Source of the DNA: Microcella pacifica | Lineage (GTDB): Bacteria > Actinomycetota > Actinomycetes > Actinomycetales > Microbacteriaceae | Reading direction: 5' to 3' | Assembly: GCF_009371975.2 (NCBI RefSeq) | Contig: NZ_VIKT02000004.1 | Span: 62,001 to 126,000 of the forward strand | Length of the DNA stretch: 64,000 bases | Shown: piece by piece, positions 1 through 9,828 of the stretch | How positions within the stretch are numbered: position 1 is the stretch's first letter | How the letters are laid out: each line of letters begins with the position of its first letter | Notes under the pieces: generated by a model | What the model was told of the DNA's origin: nothing | Databases searched by the model: none | Seen by the model: the letters and a program-made list of their open reading frames with translations, nothing else | Translations under genes and position numbers: made by a program

Positions 1-46
1 CTCCACAATTCAGGAGATTGGGTCGCGGGCCGCACGACGACACGCC
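1..46 (-). repeat. Partial paired-arm element (core plus right arm) inside the nadB 3' end
   Basis: On the minus strand, GGCGTGTCG (46 to 38) is followed 29 nt later by the right arm TCTCCTGAATTGTGGAG (17 to 1). This is the same core-to-arm distance as in the complete elements elsewhere in the window (28-29 nt). No left arm is present on the nadB side. The element therefore appears to supply the end of the NadB reading frame. Confidence 0.75.
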
Positions 47-1625
47 GCACGCGCTGCGCCGAGTCGAGCTGTGGATAGTCGGTGCGGGCGTGCGCGCCGC
101 GCGATTCGGTGCGAGCGAGTGCAGCAGCGCAGGTGAGGCGCGCGAGCGGCAGCAGGCTTCGCGCCTCCTCGTCGGCGGGCCGCGCATCCGCGAGTTCCTG
201 CGCCAGGGCGGCCAAGGAGGCGCCCTCGCGCTCCAGACCGAGAGACTGCCACGCGCGATCTCGGATGTCCGAGGACGACCACGAGCGCCCTCCGTTCTGC
301 AGGGCGTCGGGTGCGTTCGCGAGCTCGAGCGGCACGGGAGTCGCCGTCAGGTCGCTCGGCGCAGACTCCTGAATTGTGGAGGTGAGTGGCTCGCGCGCGG
401 ACTCCTGAGTTGTGGAGGTCGCGGGCGCGAGGGCGAGCGGGTCGTGCGGCCGGGAGACCGCGTCGCCCGCGCGCCACCCGACGACGACGGCTTCGAGGAG
501 CGAGTTGGAGGCGAGGCGGTTGGCCCCGTGCACTCCCGTCGACGAGGTTTCGCCCACAGCGAACAGGCCGGGAAGCGTCGTGCGGCCATCCATGTCGGTG
601 AGCACGCCGCCCATGGCGTAGTGCGCCGCGGGCGTCACCGGTACGGGCGACTGCGTCCAGTCCACCCCGGTCGCGCGCACGAGGGCGTCGATCGTCGGGA
701 ACCGCGAGTGCAGCACGGAGGCGCCGAGCATCGTGGCATCGAGCAGCACCGGCCGACCATCCTGCAGTCGCATCTGCCGGGCGATCGCGCGGGCCACGAT
801 GTCCCGCGGCGCGAGCTCGCCGCGAGGGTCAACGTCGAGCATGAAGCGACGCCCGGAAGCGTCGAGCAGCGTCGCGCCCTCGCCGCGCACCGCCTCCGAC
901 ACGAGCCCTCCCCCCGCGAGCACCGTGGGGTGGAACTGCACGAACTCGAGATCCGCGAGCGCCGCACCGGCCTCGTAGGCGAGCACGACGCCGTCGCCCG
1001 TCGACACCGGCGGGTTCGTCGTGTGCCGGTAGAGGCGACCACTGCCGCCGGTCGCGAGCACGACGGCGTCGGCCGCTACCTCCTCCGTGACCCCGTGCGC
1101 CTCCACGACCGCGCCCGTCACAACACCGTCGCGCACCGTGAGTGACACGGCCCGGGAGAACTCCCGCGCTCGGATGCGCTCGGTCCGCACAGCAGCGGCG
1201 AGAGCGGCCTCGATGAGGCGACCGGTCGCATCCCCACCGGCGTGCAGGATGCGCGCCACCGAGTGCGCCGCCTCCAGCCCGCGCGCCCAGTCGCGCACGG
1301 GATCGAGCGGCGGCACGGCTCCGTCAGCCGCATCGAAGGCGACACCGAGCGCCACGAGGTCGAGGATGCGCGCGGGCCCCTCCTCCGTCAGCACGCGAAC
1401 GGCCGAGGGGTCGCACAGCCCCGCGCCGGCGTCGAGCGTGTCGCGCGCGTGCAGCGCAGGGCTATCGTCGCCGAACACGGCGGCGGCGATGCCGCCCTGC
1501 GCCCACGACGTCGAACCCGCGGTCAGGACGTCTTTTGTGACGATCGTCACATCGTGGTGCCGCGCGGCCCGGATCGCGGTGATGAGCCCGGCCATGCCGC
1601 TGCCGATGACAAGAATGTGCGCCAT
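1..1625 (-). CDS. nadB: L-aspartate oxidase, 3' end beyond the window
   Basis: FAD enzyme that oxidises L-aspartate to iminoaspartate, which NadA condenses to quinolinate. Translation from the ATG at 1625 gives an FAD-binding start (HILVIGSGMAGL), the NadB/succinate-dehydrogenase signature TSWAQGGIAAA, and a C-terminal helical domain with ESRGAHARTDYP. The frame has no stop before base 1, so the gene is cut by the window after about 541 codons, close to full family length. It starts 8 bp after the nadA stop, so the two are co-transcribed. Oddity: the linker between the FAD and helical domains contains two in-frame copies of a dispersed repeat arm (365-418, read as TSTTQES and TSTIQES). The extreme C-terminus (read as SPELW) lies in a third copy at 1-17. 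Function is secure; the true C-terminus cannot be seen. Confidence 0.93.
   Translation of the reverse strand, partial: MAHILVIGSGMAGLITAIRAARHHDVTIVTKDVLTAGSTSWAQGGIAAAVFGDDSPALHARDTLDAGAGLCDPSAVRVLTEEGPARILDLVALGVAFDAADGAVPPLDPVRDWARGLEAAHSVARILHAGGDATGRLIEAALAAAVRTERIRAREFSRAVSLTVRDGVVTGAVVEAHGVTEEVAADAVVLATGGSGRLYRHTTNPPVSTGDGVVLAYEAGAALADLEFVQFHPTVLAGGGLVSEAVRGEGATLLDASGRRFMLDVDPRGELAPRDIVARAIARQMRLQDGRPVLLDATMLGASVLHSRFPTIDALVRATGVDWTQSPVPVTPAAHYAMGGVLTDMDGRTTLPGLFAVGETSSTGVHGANRLASNSLLEAVVVGWRAGDAVSRPHDPLALAPATSTTQESAREPLTSTIQESAPSDLTATPVPLELANAPDALQNGGRSWSSSDIRDRAWQSLGLEREGASLAALAQELADARPADEEARSLLPLARLTCAAALARTESRGAHARTDYPQLDSAQRVRRVVVRPATQSPELW
365..418 (-). repeat. Two tandem arm copies in the nadB linker
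   Basis: ACTCCTGAATTGTGGAGG (365-382) and ACTCCTGAGTTGTGGAGG (401-418) are direct repeats 36 bp apart, that is 12 codons, so the nadB frame is kept. On the nadB strand they read TSTTQES and TSTIQES. They match the arm sequence of the intergenic 99-100 bp elements but have no core at the expected distance. They sit where NadB passes from its FAD domain to its helical domain, a position likely to tolerate insertion. Confidence 0.8.
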
Positions 1626-1633
1626 GACGTGAC

Positions 1634-2911
1634 CTAGTCGCGCGGCTTCGCCGCGAGCATCCGCTCGAGGGCCACGCGGGCGTCGTCCTGAATGGTGGAG
1701 GCGACCGCGATCTCGTTGACGACACGACCGGCGACGAGCTCTTCGAGCACCCAGGCGAGGTACCCGGGGTGGATGCGGTACATCGTCGAGCACGGGCAGA
1801 TGACCGGGTCGAGGCAGAAGATCGTGTGCTGCGGGTACTCGGCCGCGAGGCGGTTGACCATGTTGATCTCGGTGCCGATCGCGAAGGTCGTGGGCTCCGT
1901 CGCGTCGGCGACGGCGCGGCGAATGTAGTCGGTCGAGCCGGATTCATCAGCCGCGTCCACGACGGGCATGGGGCATTCGGGATGCACGATCACACGCACC
2001 CCCGGGTGCGACTCGCGCGCCGCGGCCACCTGGTCGACCGTGAAGCGCTTGTGCACGCTGCAGAAGCCGTGCCACAGGATGACGCGGGCGTCCATCAGCT
2101 CGTCGCGCGTCGAGCCGCCGAGCGGCTTGCGCGGGTTCCACATGGGCATCTGCTCGAGCGGCACGCCCATCGCCTTGGCCGTGTTGCGCCCGAGGTGCTG
2201 GTCGGGGAAGAACAGCACGCGCTGCCCGCGCTCGAAGGCCCACTCGAGCACCGTTGCGGCGTTCGACGACGTGCAGACGATGCCGCCGTGCTTGCCGCAG
2301 AACGCCTTGAGCGCGGCCGACGAGTTCATGTAGGTCACGGGGATGACCGGCACGCGGCCGGACTCGTCGGGCTCCGTGCCGTAGACGCTGACGAGCTCCT
2401 CCCACGCCGCCTCCACCGAGTCCTCGTCGGCCATGTCGGCCATCGAGCAGCCCGCCGCGAGGTTCGGCAGAATCACGCGCTGGTCGGGTCGCGCCAGAAT
2501 GTCGGCCGTCTCGGCCATGAAGTGCACGCCGCAGAACACGATGTACTCGGCGTCGGGCTTCGTGAGGGCTGCGTTGGCGAGCTGGAACGAGTCGCCGAGG
2601 AAGTCGGCGTGCTGCACGACCTCATCGCGCTGGTAGAAGTGCCCGAGGATGACGAGACGGTCGCCCAGAGCATCCTTGGCCTCGCGGATGCGCCGGTGGA
2701 GGTCCTCAGGCGACGCGTCCTGGTAGGCGGCCGGCAGCGCTCCCTGCCGCGGCGACCCCGTCGGGATCACATCGAACATCGACGAGCCGGGGCCGTAGCC
2801 GGGGGTCTCGTCGAACTCCCACGGGCCTTTCGCGAGGTCGGGCGTGCACGTCTCTCCCGGCGCCTCGCCGTTGGTGATCGCGCGGATGGTGGTGTCGAGC
2901 GTCGTGGTCAT
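1634..2911 (-). CDS. nadA: Quinolinate synthase A
   Basis: Iron-sulfur enzyme that condenses iminoaspartate with dihydroxyacetone phosphate to quinolinate, the second step of NAD de novo synthesis. The 425-residue length suits the long actinobacterial NadA form. Cysteines expected to hold the [4Fe-4S] cluster are visible in YIVFCGVHFMAE, GIVCTSSNAATV and VICPCSTMYRIHPGY. The ATG at 2911 overlaps the nrtR stop by 4 bp and nadB follows after 8 bp, giving an nrtR-nadA-nadB operon; nadC would be expected just past the left edge. Near its C-terminus the gene contains CTCCACCATTCAGGA, which resembles the dispersed repeat arm, but I judge this to be chance. Confidence is high. Confidence 0.96.
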   Translation of the reverse strand: MTTTLDTTIRAITNGEAPGETCTPDLAKGPWEFDETPGYGPGSSMFDVIPTGSPRQGALPAAYQDASPEDLHRRIREAKDALGDRLVILGHFYQRDEVVQHADFLGDSFQLANAALTKPDAEYIVFCGVHFMAETADILARPDQRVILPNLAAGCSMADMADEDSVEAAWEELVSVYGTEPDESGRVPVIPVTYMNSSAALKAFCGKHGGIVCTSSNAATVLEWAFERGQRVLFFPDQHLGRNTAKAMGVPLEQMPMWNPRKPLGGSTRDELMDARVILWHGFCSVHKRFTVDQVAAARESHPGVRVIVHPECPMPVVDAADESGSTDYIRRAVADATEPTTFAIGTEINMVNRLAAEYPQHTIFCLDPVICPCSTMYRIHPGYLAWVLEELVAGRVVNEIAVASTIQDDARVALERMLAAKPRD

Positions 2912-3618
2912 GACGACCTCCTGAGGGTGAGAGGCCCGACATCGACGAGCTCGATGTCGGAGTTGTAGCGGTACAGCCGCGGGGGGCGGTGCCGACCCCC
3001 CGTGACGACCTGGTCGGTGGGGACGATCGCGCCCGACGACTCCATCTGTCGGCGAAAGTTCGCGGGGTCGAGCGGCCTCTGCAGCACGGCCTCGTGCACG
3101 CTGCGCAGCTCAGCGAGCGTGAACATGGGGCCGAGGAAGGCGTGGGCGATGCGCGAATACTCCATCTTCGTGCGCAGGCGCCACAGGGCGTAGTCGACGA
3201 TGAGGTTGTGGTCGAAGGCGAGCTCGGGCAGGTCGTCGGCGGCGAACCACCGCACGTTCTCCCCCAGGCTGACCTTCTCGGCCTCGTCGGGCCGCACGAG
3301 CGCCCAGTACACGATCGAGACCATGCGCCGGTCGGGCGAACGGTCGACGTCGCCGAAGGCGTACAGCTGCTCGAGGTAGGTGGGCTCGAGCTGCGTGGTC
3401 TCGGCGAGAGTGCGCCGCGCCGCGGCTTCGAGGCTCTCGTCGACGACGACGGATCCGCCGGGCAGCGCCCACCGACCCAGGTGCGGTTCGCGGATGCGCC
3501 GCACGAGCGGCAGCCACACTCCGGGCGCGGGGCTCTCGTCGCCGCCCTGATCGTCGGGGCGGAGCGCGAAGATGACGGTCGACACCGCGAGGGCGATGTC
3601 GGATGCGGTGGCGGACAT
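2908..3618 (-). CDS. nrtR: NrtR-type transcriptional regulator (Nudix domain plus winged helix)
   Basis: Probable repressor of NAD biosynthesis. The first ~150 of 236 residues form a Nudix-like fold (RWALPGGSVVVDESLEAAARR), and the last ~80 resemble the NrtR winged-helix domain (FTLAELRSVHEAVLQRPLDPANFRRQ and the C-terminal RLYRYN). NrtR proteins have usually lost pyrophosphatase activity and sense ADP-ribose or related NAD metabolites. Here the strict Nudix box (GX5EX7REUXEEXGU) is degenerate, with TLAETTQLEP where REUXEE is expected, which fits a sensor rather than an enzyme. It is the first gene of the nad operon, with a good ribosome site (GAGAGGGGA) upstream of the ATG. A catabolic ADP-ribose pyrophosphatase is the alternative, but operon position favours a regulator. 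Confidence 0.87.
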   Translation of the reverse strand: MSATASDIALAVSTVIFALRPDDQGGDESPAPGVWLPLVRRIREPHLGRWALPGGSVVVDESLEAAARRTLAETTQLEPTYLEQLYAFGDVDRSPDRRMVSIVYWALVRPDEAEKVSLGENVRWFAADDLPELAFDHNLIVDYALWRLRTKMEYSRIAHAFLGPMFTLAELRSVHEAVLQRPLDPANFRRQMESSGAIVPTDQVVTGGRHRPPRLYRYNSDIELVDVGPLTLRRSS

Positions 3619-3659
3619 CCTGATTCCCCTCTCGTTCGCGGCCCGTGATCCTACATAGG

Positions 3660-3670
3660 GTCACTGTGAC
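3660..3670. promoter_or_regulatory. Candidate NrtR operator upstream of nrtR-nadA-nadB
   Basis: GTCACTGTGAC is a perfect 11-bp palindrome about 42 bp before the nrtR start, in the short region between nrtR and the divergent TRIC gene. The position suits autoregulation of the nad operon. The assignment rests on symmetry and location only; I did not match it to a published NrtR motif. Confidence 0.4.
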
Positions 3671-3788
3671 TAGAACAGAGTCTACCAGTTCAGGTCAGAG
3701 ACACACGAACACGCGTGAGCCCTTCCCGGCACGTGGTCAGCATGCTCGCGGGCGGTCCGCAGTCATCGCAGAGCGACAGAATGGTCAC

Positions 3789-4619
3789 GTGGACGACCTC
3801 TTCGTGATCCCGCTGTGGGCCGACCTGCTCGCCGTCGGCATCGGCGCACTGCAGGGGGCGCTGTTCGCGGCGCAGTTCCGCGACCGGAGGCTCGACTGGC
3901 TCGGGGTCGCCATCATCGGCATCGTCGTCGGCTTCGGCGGCGGTCTGCTGCGCGACCTGCTGCTCAACGTTCCGCTCGCGACCCTGCAGACCAACTGGTA
4001 CGTTCTCGTCGCCACCGGCGCCGCGCTCCTCGGCATGCTGCTCGAGCGCGTGCTCTCACGGGTCAACCCGCTCATCACCGTGCTCGACGCGCTCACGATC
4101 GGCCTCTTCGGCGCCATCGGCACGACCAAGGCGCTCGCTCTCGGGCTGCCCGAGGTCGCCGCCATCTTCGTCGGAGTTCTCGCGGCGGTCGGCGGCTCGA
4201 TTCTGCGCGACCTGCTGCTGAACCTGCCCATCGCGCTCATGCACGTCGGCTCGCTCTACGCGGTCGCCGCCGCGGCCGGTTCGGGCACCATCGCCGTCCT
4301 GCTGGCGTTCGACGTCGACGTCTTCGTGGCGGGCGCGGTCGGCGTCGCGATCACCTTCGGGGTGCGCATGGCGTCGGTGCTGTTCGGCTGGAGCCTGCCC
4401 GAGCAGCGCGCGATCACGCGCCTGCCCAGGCTGCCCTCCATCCCCCGGCGCGGAAGGCGCGACGACGACCCCGCTCCGGACGACGGCAGCCGCACGGTCA
4501 CGACATCCACCGGCGTGATCCACCTGCACCCGACGACCTCGTCGATCCCGGTCGTCGGCTCCGCGGCCCGCGTGCGGCGTCGCTCCCCCATCCCCGGGGC
4601 GAGCCGGCCGCACGGGTAG
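3789..4619 (+). CDS. TRIC-family (UPF0126) cation channel protein
   Basis: Integral membrane protein with two repeated glycine-rich halves, each ending in a GGGLLRDLLLNVPL / GGSILRDLLLNLPI signature, as in bacterial TRIC/YadS channels that conduct monovalent cations as trimers. About seven hydrophobic segments fill residues 5-205. The last ~65 residues are hydrophilic and rich in Pro, Arg and Thr. The reading frame is open back to 3645, but the protein homologous to the family starts at the GTG at 3789 (VDDLFVIPLWADLLAVG), so I take that start. It is transcribed away from nrtR and followed after 26 bp by an oxidoreductase gene on the same strand. Family is secure; its role in this organism is unknown. 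Confidence 0.85.
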   Translation: MDDLFVIPLWADLLAVGIGALQGALFAAQFRDRRLDWLGVAIIGIVVGFGGGLLRDLLLNVPLATLQTNWYVLVATGAALLGMLLERVLSRVNPLITVLDALTIGLFGAIGTTKALALGLPEVAAIFVGVLAAVGGSILRDLLLNLPIALMHVGSLYAVAAAAGSGTIAVLLAFDVDVFVAGAVGVAITFGVRMASVLFGWSLPEQRAITRLPRLPSIPRRGRRDDDPAPDDGSRTVTTSTGVIHLHPTTSSIPVVGSAARVRRRSPIPGASRPHG

Positions 4620-4645
4620 CCGCTCGACTGCGACAGAATTCGAGT

Positions 4646-5392
4646 GTGACCCTGCTCATCACCGGCGGCACCGGACCCCTCGGCCGCCCCACCGTCGAAG
4701 CTCTGCGCGCAGCCGGCGTCGAGCCGCGCATCCTGAGCCGCCGTCCCGGCGACGCGCACGTCGTCGCCGACCTGCAGTCGGGAGTCGGCCTGCGCGAGGC
4801 ACTCGACGGCGTCGACACGGTGCTACACCTCGCCACGAACCGACGGTCGGATGCTCGTGCGACCCAGCACCTCGTCGACGCTGCTCGTTCCGCGGGGGTG
4901 CAGCACCTCGTGTACCTGTCGATCGTGGGCGTCGACGCTGTGCCGCTCGGCTACTACCGCGCGAAGCGCGCGTGCGAGGAACTCGTCGCCGGCTCCGGCC
5001 TGCCGTTCACGATTCTGCGGGCGACGCAGTGCCACGACTTCGTGGCGGGGTTCTTCCGCGCCCAGCGACTCCTGCCGCGCGTGATCGCGCTCGACGCGCC
5101 GTTCCAGCCCATCAGTACCGCGGCGGTCGCCGACCGGCTCGTATCGCTCGCGGGCGCGGAACCGGCGAACGGGCGTGCCGACGACCTCGGCGGCCCCGAG
5201 GTGCTGCCGATGGCCGAGCTCGCCCGGCAGTGGCTCGTCGCGCACGGCGCGTCGGCGGAGGCGGCCCCACGCCGGGTCGTCGAGTGGCGCGCGCCCGGCG
5301 CGCTCGTCGCCGCCTACCGCGCCGGGCTGCACACGACCGGGGCGCCCGGGCCGGGCATCCGCTTCGCGGAATGGGCCGCGACCACGCGCTGA
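4646..5392 (+). CDS. NAD(P)-binding Rossmann-fold oxidoreductase (NmrA/atypical SDR)
   Basis: 248-residue protein opening with a glycine-rich dinucleotide loop (LLITGGTGPLGRPTVEAL). It continues with VDTVLHLATN and VYLSIVGVD, features of atypical short-chain dehydrogenases of the NmrA/NAD(P)H-binding group. A Tyr-containing YYRAKRACEELV segment stands where YxxxK lies in SDRs (Y-R-A-K). These proteins often act as NAD(P)H sensors, quinone reductases or epimerase-like enzymes, and the substrate cannot be read from sequence. The GTG at 4646 is the only start that keeps the Rossmann loop at the N-terminus. The gene converges on leuA, and a 100-bp paired-arm element lies between the two stop codons. 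Confidence 0.8.
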   Translation: MTLLITGGTGPLGRPTVEALRAAGVEPRILSRRPGDAHVVADLQSGVGLREALDGVDTVLHLATNRRSDARATQHLVDAARSAGVQHLVYLSIVGVDAVPLGYYRAKRACEELVAGSGLPFTILRATQCHDFVAGFFRAQRLLPRVIALDAPFQPISTAAVADRLVSLAGAEPANGRADDLGGPEVLPMAELARQWLVAHGASAEAAPRRVVEWRAPGALVAAYRAGLHTTGAPGPGIRFAEWAATTR

Positions 5393-5415
5393 CGCACGTT
5401 CCCGTGCCCCGTTCG

Positions 5416-5515
5416 TCTCCACAATTCAGGAGACGGCGCCGCACGCTCGCGCGTGGCCGCGCTCTCACGGCGTGTCGACGGCCGCGCCGCGTCATCGACT
5501 CCTGAATTGTGGAGA
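5416..5515 (+). repeat. Paired-arm element, complete copy 1
   Basis: Left arm TCTCCACAATTCAGGAGA (5416-5433), core GGCGTGTCG (5469-5477), right arm ACTCCTGAATTGTGGAGA (5498-5515). The arms are complementary over 17 nt, so the 100-bp unit can fold as a hairpin with a 64-nt loop. It sits between convergent gene ends, where it could act as a bidirectional terminator. The DNA between arms and core differs from the other copies. Confidence 0.85.
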
Positions 5516-5582
5516 TCGCAGAGCGAGGCGCGGGCGGGATGCGGCGGTCGGCCCGCGGGCCGACCGCCGAGCGGCGCACGTT

Positions 5583-7478
<1,896 letters not shown>

Positions 7479-7534
7479 TCAGGGTACACCCGCGCCCCGC
7501 TCGCCCGCCAACGCCGCGTCGCGCCGCCCTCTCG

Positions 7535-7604
7535 TGCCAGATCTGGCGCATATGGGCGCTTGCCGACGCGCGATCCTCCCATTTGGGGCGAATCTGGGCG
7601 TCTT
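7535..7604. repeat. AGATCT palindromic repeat, left of the two-component operon
   Basis: TGCCAGATCTGGCGCATATG begins at 7535; its GCCAGATCTGGC (7536-7547) is a perfect 12-bp palindrome. A looser direct copy follows at about 7581-7602 (ATTTGGGGCGAATCTGGGCG). The same 12-mer and downstream GGGGCGC reappear at 9832, just after the response regulator. This repeat lies in the 378-bp interval between leuA and the divergent kinase gene, which also holds the leuA leader. Confidence 0.55.
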
Positions 7605-7727
7605 GCGCGCGGCATGGTGGCGACGGGATGCTCGGCCTCAGCCTTAGGGATGAAACTGCTCCACCGCAGGGGTGAGCGGCGCGCGTTGGGGGCGACCGCG
7701 GGCCGCGCGGGCCCTAGCGTGGCGGAC

Positions 7728-9023
7728 ATGTTCGATTCACTCATCACGTGGTTCACGCCGCAGCGCCGCGCGCGCATCGCCTTCCCGCTCGAAATCGTGC
7801 TCGGCGCGTGGCTCGCGCTCGCCGTGCTGCTCAACCAGCAGTGGTGGGGAGGCTTCGTGCACACGGCACTCAATGTGGGCGTCGCATTGGCCGTTGGTGT
7901 GGGCGTCGCCCTGCATCGCGCGCGTCCCGCCTGGGCACTCATCGCGCTGCTGATCACCGCGTTCGGACTTCTGCTGACCTTCGCGTTCGGCACCTCACTG
8001 AACCCGCTCGTGTTCGTGGGTGGGGCCGTGATCGTCTTCGGCGCTGCTGCCTATGGCGCCACGGCCGCTCGACGAGCATCGTTCGCGATCTCGGCGGTAA
8101 CGGCGATCACTGTGATCGTCGCGGTGGCGCTAGGCGTTGGCGACCCCGGACGCGTGTACCCCACGGTGTTTATCGCGCACCTCCTCAGCTATAGCATCTG
8201 GCCGGTCCTGGCCCTGCTGCCGTGGGTGCTCGGCGAGCTCGTGCGGAGCATCCGGAACCGCCGCACGCTCAGCGCGACCGTCGCGACCGTGAGCACGCAG
8301 CGCGACGCCGCCCTCACGCGCGCCGACCTCGAGGCCGAGCGCACGCGGGTCGCCCGCGACGTGCACGACGTGGTCGCGCACTCCCTCACGGTCGTGATCG
8401 CGCAAGCCGACGGCGCGCGCTACGCGACAGCGCAGCGTGACGAGCAGGCCGCCGATGCCTTCGAGACGATCGCGCAGACGGCACGGGATGCCCTCGCCGA
8501 CGTGCGCGTGCTGCTCACGGGCCTGCGCCACACGCAGGAGGACGGCCCCCAGCCCGGGCTCGGCGACCTCGACGGGCTACTCGACTCGATGCGCGACGCC
8601 GGGCTGACACTTGCCGTGCGCGAGTTCGGCAAGCGCGGCCACCTGACCGAGACGCGCGCGCTCGCGCTCTACCGCATCCTCCAGGAGACACTCACGAACG
8701 CAATGCGGCACGGCGCGCGCGACGAGCCGACCGTCGTCGAGCTCGAGTGGGGCGCCGACGCCGTCGACCTCATCGTGACGAACGCCGCACCGGCCAGCGC
8801 AGCCGCCGAGCACGCCGAGTCCGCCGAGCCGCCGCACCGCGGCCACGGCATCGACGGCATGCGCGAGCGCGCGACCCTCGCCGGCGGCGTGCTGAGCGTG
8901 CATGAGGGCGAGACGTTCCGCGTGCGGCTGCGGCTGCCCGTCGAGCCGAGCCCTGAGCCTGCGGAGCCGGGAGAGGACGCTCGGTCGGCCGACGTCAGCG
9001 AGTCGCCGGAGGTCAACGCATGA
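7728..9023 (+). CDS. Two-component sensor histidine kinase, NarL/DesK type
   Basis: 431-residue membrane kinase. Residues ~15-165 hold about five hydrophobic segments with no obvious extracellular sensing domain. The HisKA_3 dimerisation helix carries the phospho-acceptor His in ERTRVARDVHDVVAHSLTVV, and a HATPase domain follows (LQETLTNAMRHG with the N-box, GHGIDGMRERATLAGG as G-box). Start ATG 7728 (MFDSLITWF) is preceded by an in-frame GTG at 7719; an upstream extension to 7560 is open but not kinase-like. Its stop overlaps the ATG of a 35-codon ORF, which in turn overlaps the response regulator gene, so the three are translationally coupled. The signal is unknown. Confidence 0.9.
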   Translation: MFDSLITWFTPQRRARIAFPLEIVLGAWLALAVLLNQQWWGGFVHTALNVGVALAVGVGVALHRARPAWALIALLITAFGLLLTFAFGTSLNPLVFVGGAVIVFGAAAYGATAARRASFAISAVTAITVIVAVALGVGDPGRVYPTVFIAHLLSYSIWPVLALLPWVLGELVRSIRNRRTLSATVATVSTQRDAALTRADLEAERTRVARDVHDVVAHSLTVVIAQADGARYATAQRDEQAADAFETIAQTARDALADVRVLLTGLRHTQEDGPQPGLGDLDGLLDSMRDAGLTLAVREFGKRGHLTETRALALYRILQETLTNAMRHGARDEPTVVELEWGADAVDLIVTNAAPASAAAEHAESAEPPHRGHGIDGMRERATLAGGVLSVHEGETFRVRLRLPVEPSPEPAEPGEDARSADVSESPEVNA

Positions 9024-9127
9024 CGACCCCGCCTCCTCCCGCGCCCGTTGTCGTGCAGCTCACCCTCGTCTCGATCCCCCGCACCGCCGACCTCGCGACC
9101 ACCCTGCCGTGGAGCCTGCGCTCGTGA
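9020..9127 (+). CDS. Small ORF (35 aa) coupled between kinase and response regulator
   Basis: ATG at 9020 overlaps the kinase stop (ATGA) and the TGA ends inside the GTG start of the regulator (GTGA). The product begins MTTPPPPAPVVVQLTLV and ends TTLPWSLRS. It is proline-rich at the N-terminus, with a short hydrophobic stretch too small for a convincing membrane segment, and I recognise no family. The exact double 4-bp overlap is the pattern of real operon genes here. Alternatively it is only a coupling device carrying ribosomes from kinase to regulator, or the regulator's start is upstream. The kinase-regulator frame relation excludes a simple fusion. Confidence 0.5.
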   Translation: MTTPPPPAPVVVQLTLVSIPRTADLATTLPWSLRS

Positions 9128-9816
9128 CCACCCCGATCAGCGTCCTGCTCGTCGACGACCAGCCGCTGTTCCGGCGCGGGGTGCGCATGCTCGTCGACTC
9201 GCAGGCCGACCTGACGGTGGTCGGCGAGGCCAGCGACGGCGCGGAGGCGGTCACCGCTGCGGCAAAACACGCTCCCGACGTCGTCCTCATGGACATCCGG
9301 ATGCCCCGGGCCGACGGCATCGCGGGCACCAGGGGCATCCTGCGCAGTGCCGAAGAGTCGGGCCGCACACCGCCGCGCGTGATCGTGCTCACGACGTTCG
9401 ACCTCGACGATGCGGCGCTGCGGGCGATCCGCGCGGGCGCGAGCGGGTTCCTGCTCAAGGATGCCGAGCCCGAGTTCCTGCTCGCCGCCATCCGCGCCGT
9501 GCACGGCGGCCACGCGGTCGTCGCACCCGGCGCGATCGGCGACCTGTTGGCGCACGTGGATGCTCGCCCGCGGCCCGCCACCGCCGCATCGTCCGCGGCG
9601 CGCGAGGAGGCACTCGGCGCCCTCAGCAAGCGCGAGCGCGAGATCTTCACCGCGGTTGCTGAGGGGCTCAGCAACGCCGAGATCGCCGCGCGCGAGTTCG
9701 TCGCCGAGGCGACGGTGAAGTCCCACGTGGGGCGCATCCTGGCGAAGCTCGGGCTGCGCGACCGAGTGCAGGTCGTGCTCTACGCCCACGACCACGGCCT
9801 GCTACCCCGCCGCTAA
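9124..9816 (+). CDS. Response regulator, NarL/LuxR family
   Basis: 230-residue transcription factor paired with the kinase just upstream. The receiver domain spans residues ~4-120 with acidic pocket VLLVDDQPLF, phospho-acceptor Asp in DVVLMDIRMPRADG, Thr in VLTTFDLDD and Lys in GFLLKDAEP. The LuxR-type helix-turn-helix covers ~160-225 (LSKREREIFTAVAEGLSNAEIA, EATVKSHVGRILAKL). The GTG at 9124 (VTTPISVLLVDDQP) puts the receiver at the N-terminus and overlaps the preceding small ORF. It probably controls its own operon or a transport gene elsewhere; no regulon can be inferred here. Confidence 0.92.
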   Translation: MTTPISVLLVDDQPLFRRGVRMLVDSQADLTVVGEASDGAEAVTAAAKHAPDVVLMDIRMPRADGIAGTRGILRSAEESGRTPPRVIVLTTFDLDDAALRAIRAGASGFLLKDAEPEFLLAAIRAVHGGHAVVAPGAIGDLLAHVDARPRPATAASSAAREEALGALSKREREIFTAVAEGLSNAEIAAREFVAEATVKSHVGRILAKLGLRDRVQVVLYAHDHGLLPRR

Positions 9817-9828
9817 CGCGACGCTTTC

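Noticed and set aside
1684-1702. CTCCACCATTCAGGA in nadA as another repeat arm
   Set aside because: It encodes the family-typical VASTIQDD context near the NadA C-terminus, differs from the arm, and has no core or partner arm at the proper distance.
5416-5515. Integron attC site
   Set aside because: Paired arms and a central core recall attC, but no GTTRRRY core site is present, no cassette-like gene order is seen and no integrase is in the window.
5416-5515. Transposon target-site duplication around the paired-arm elements
   Set aside because: Flanking bases were compared at all five copies. Apart from TCG on both sides of copy 1 there is no consistent duplication.
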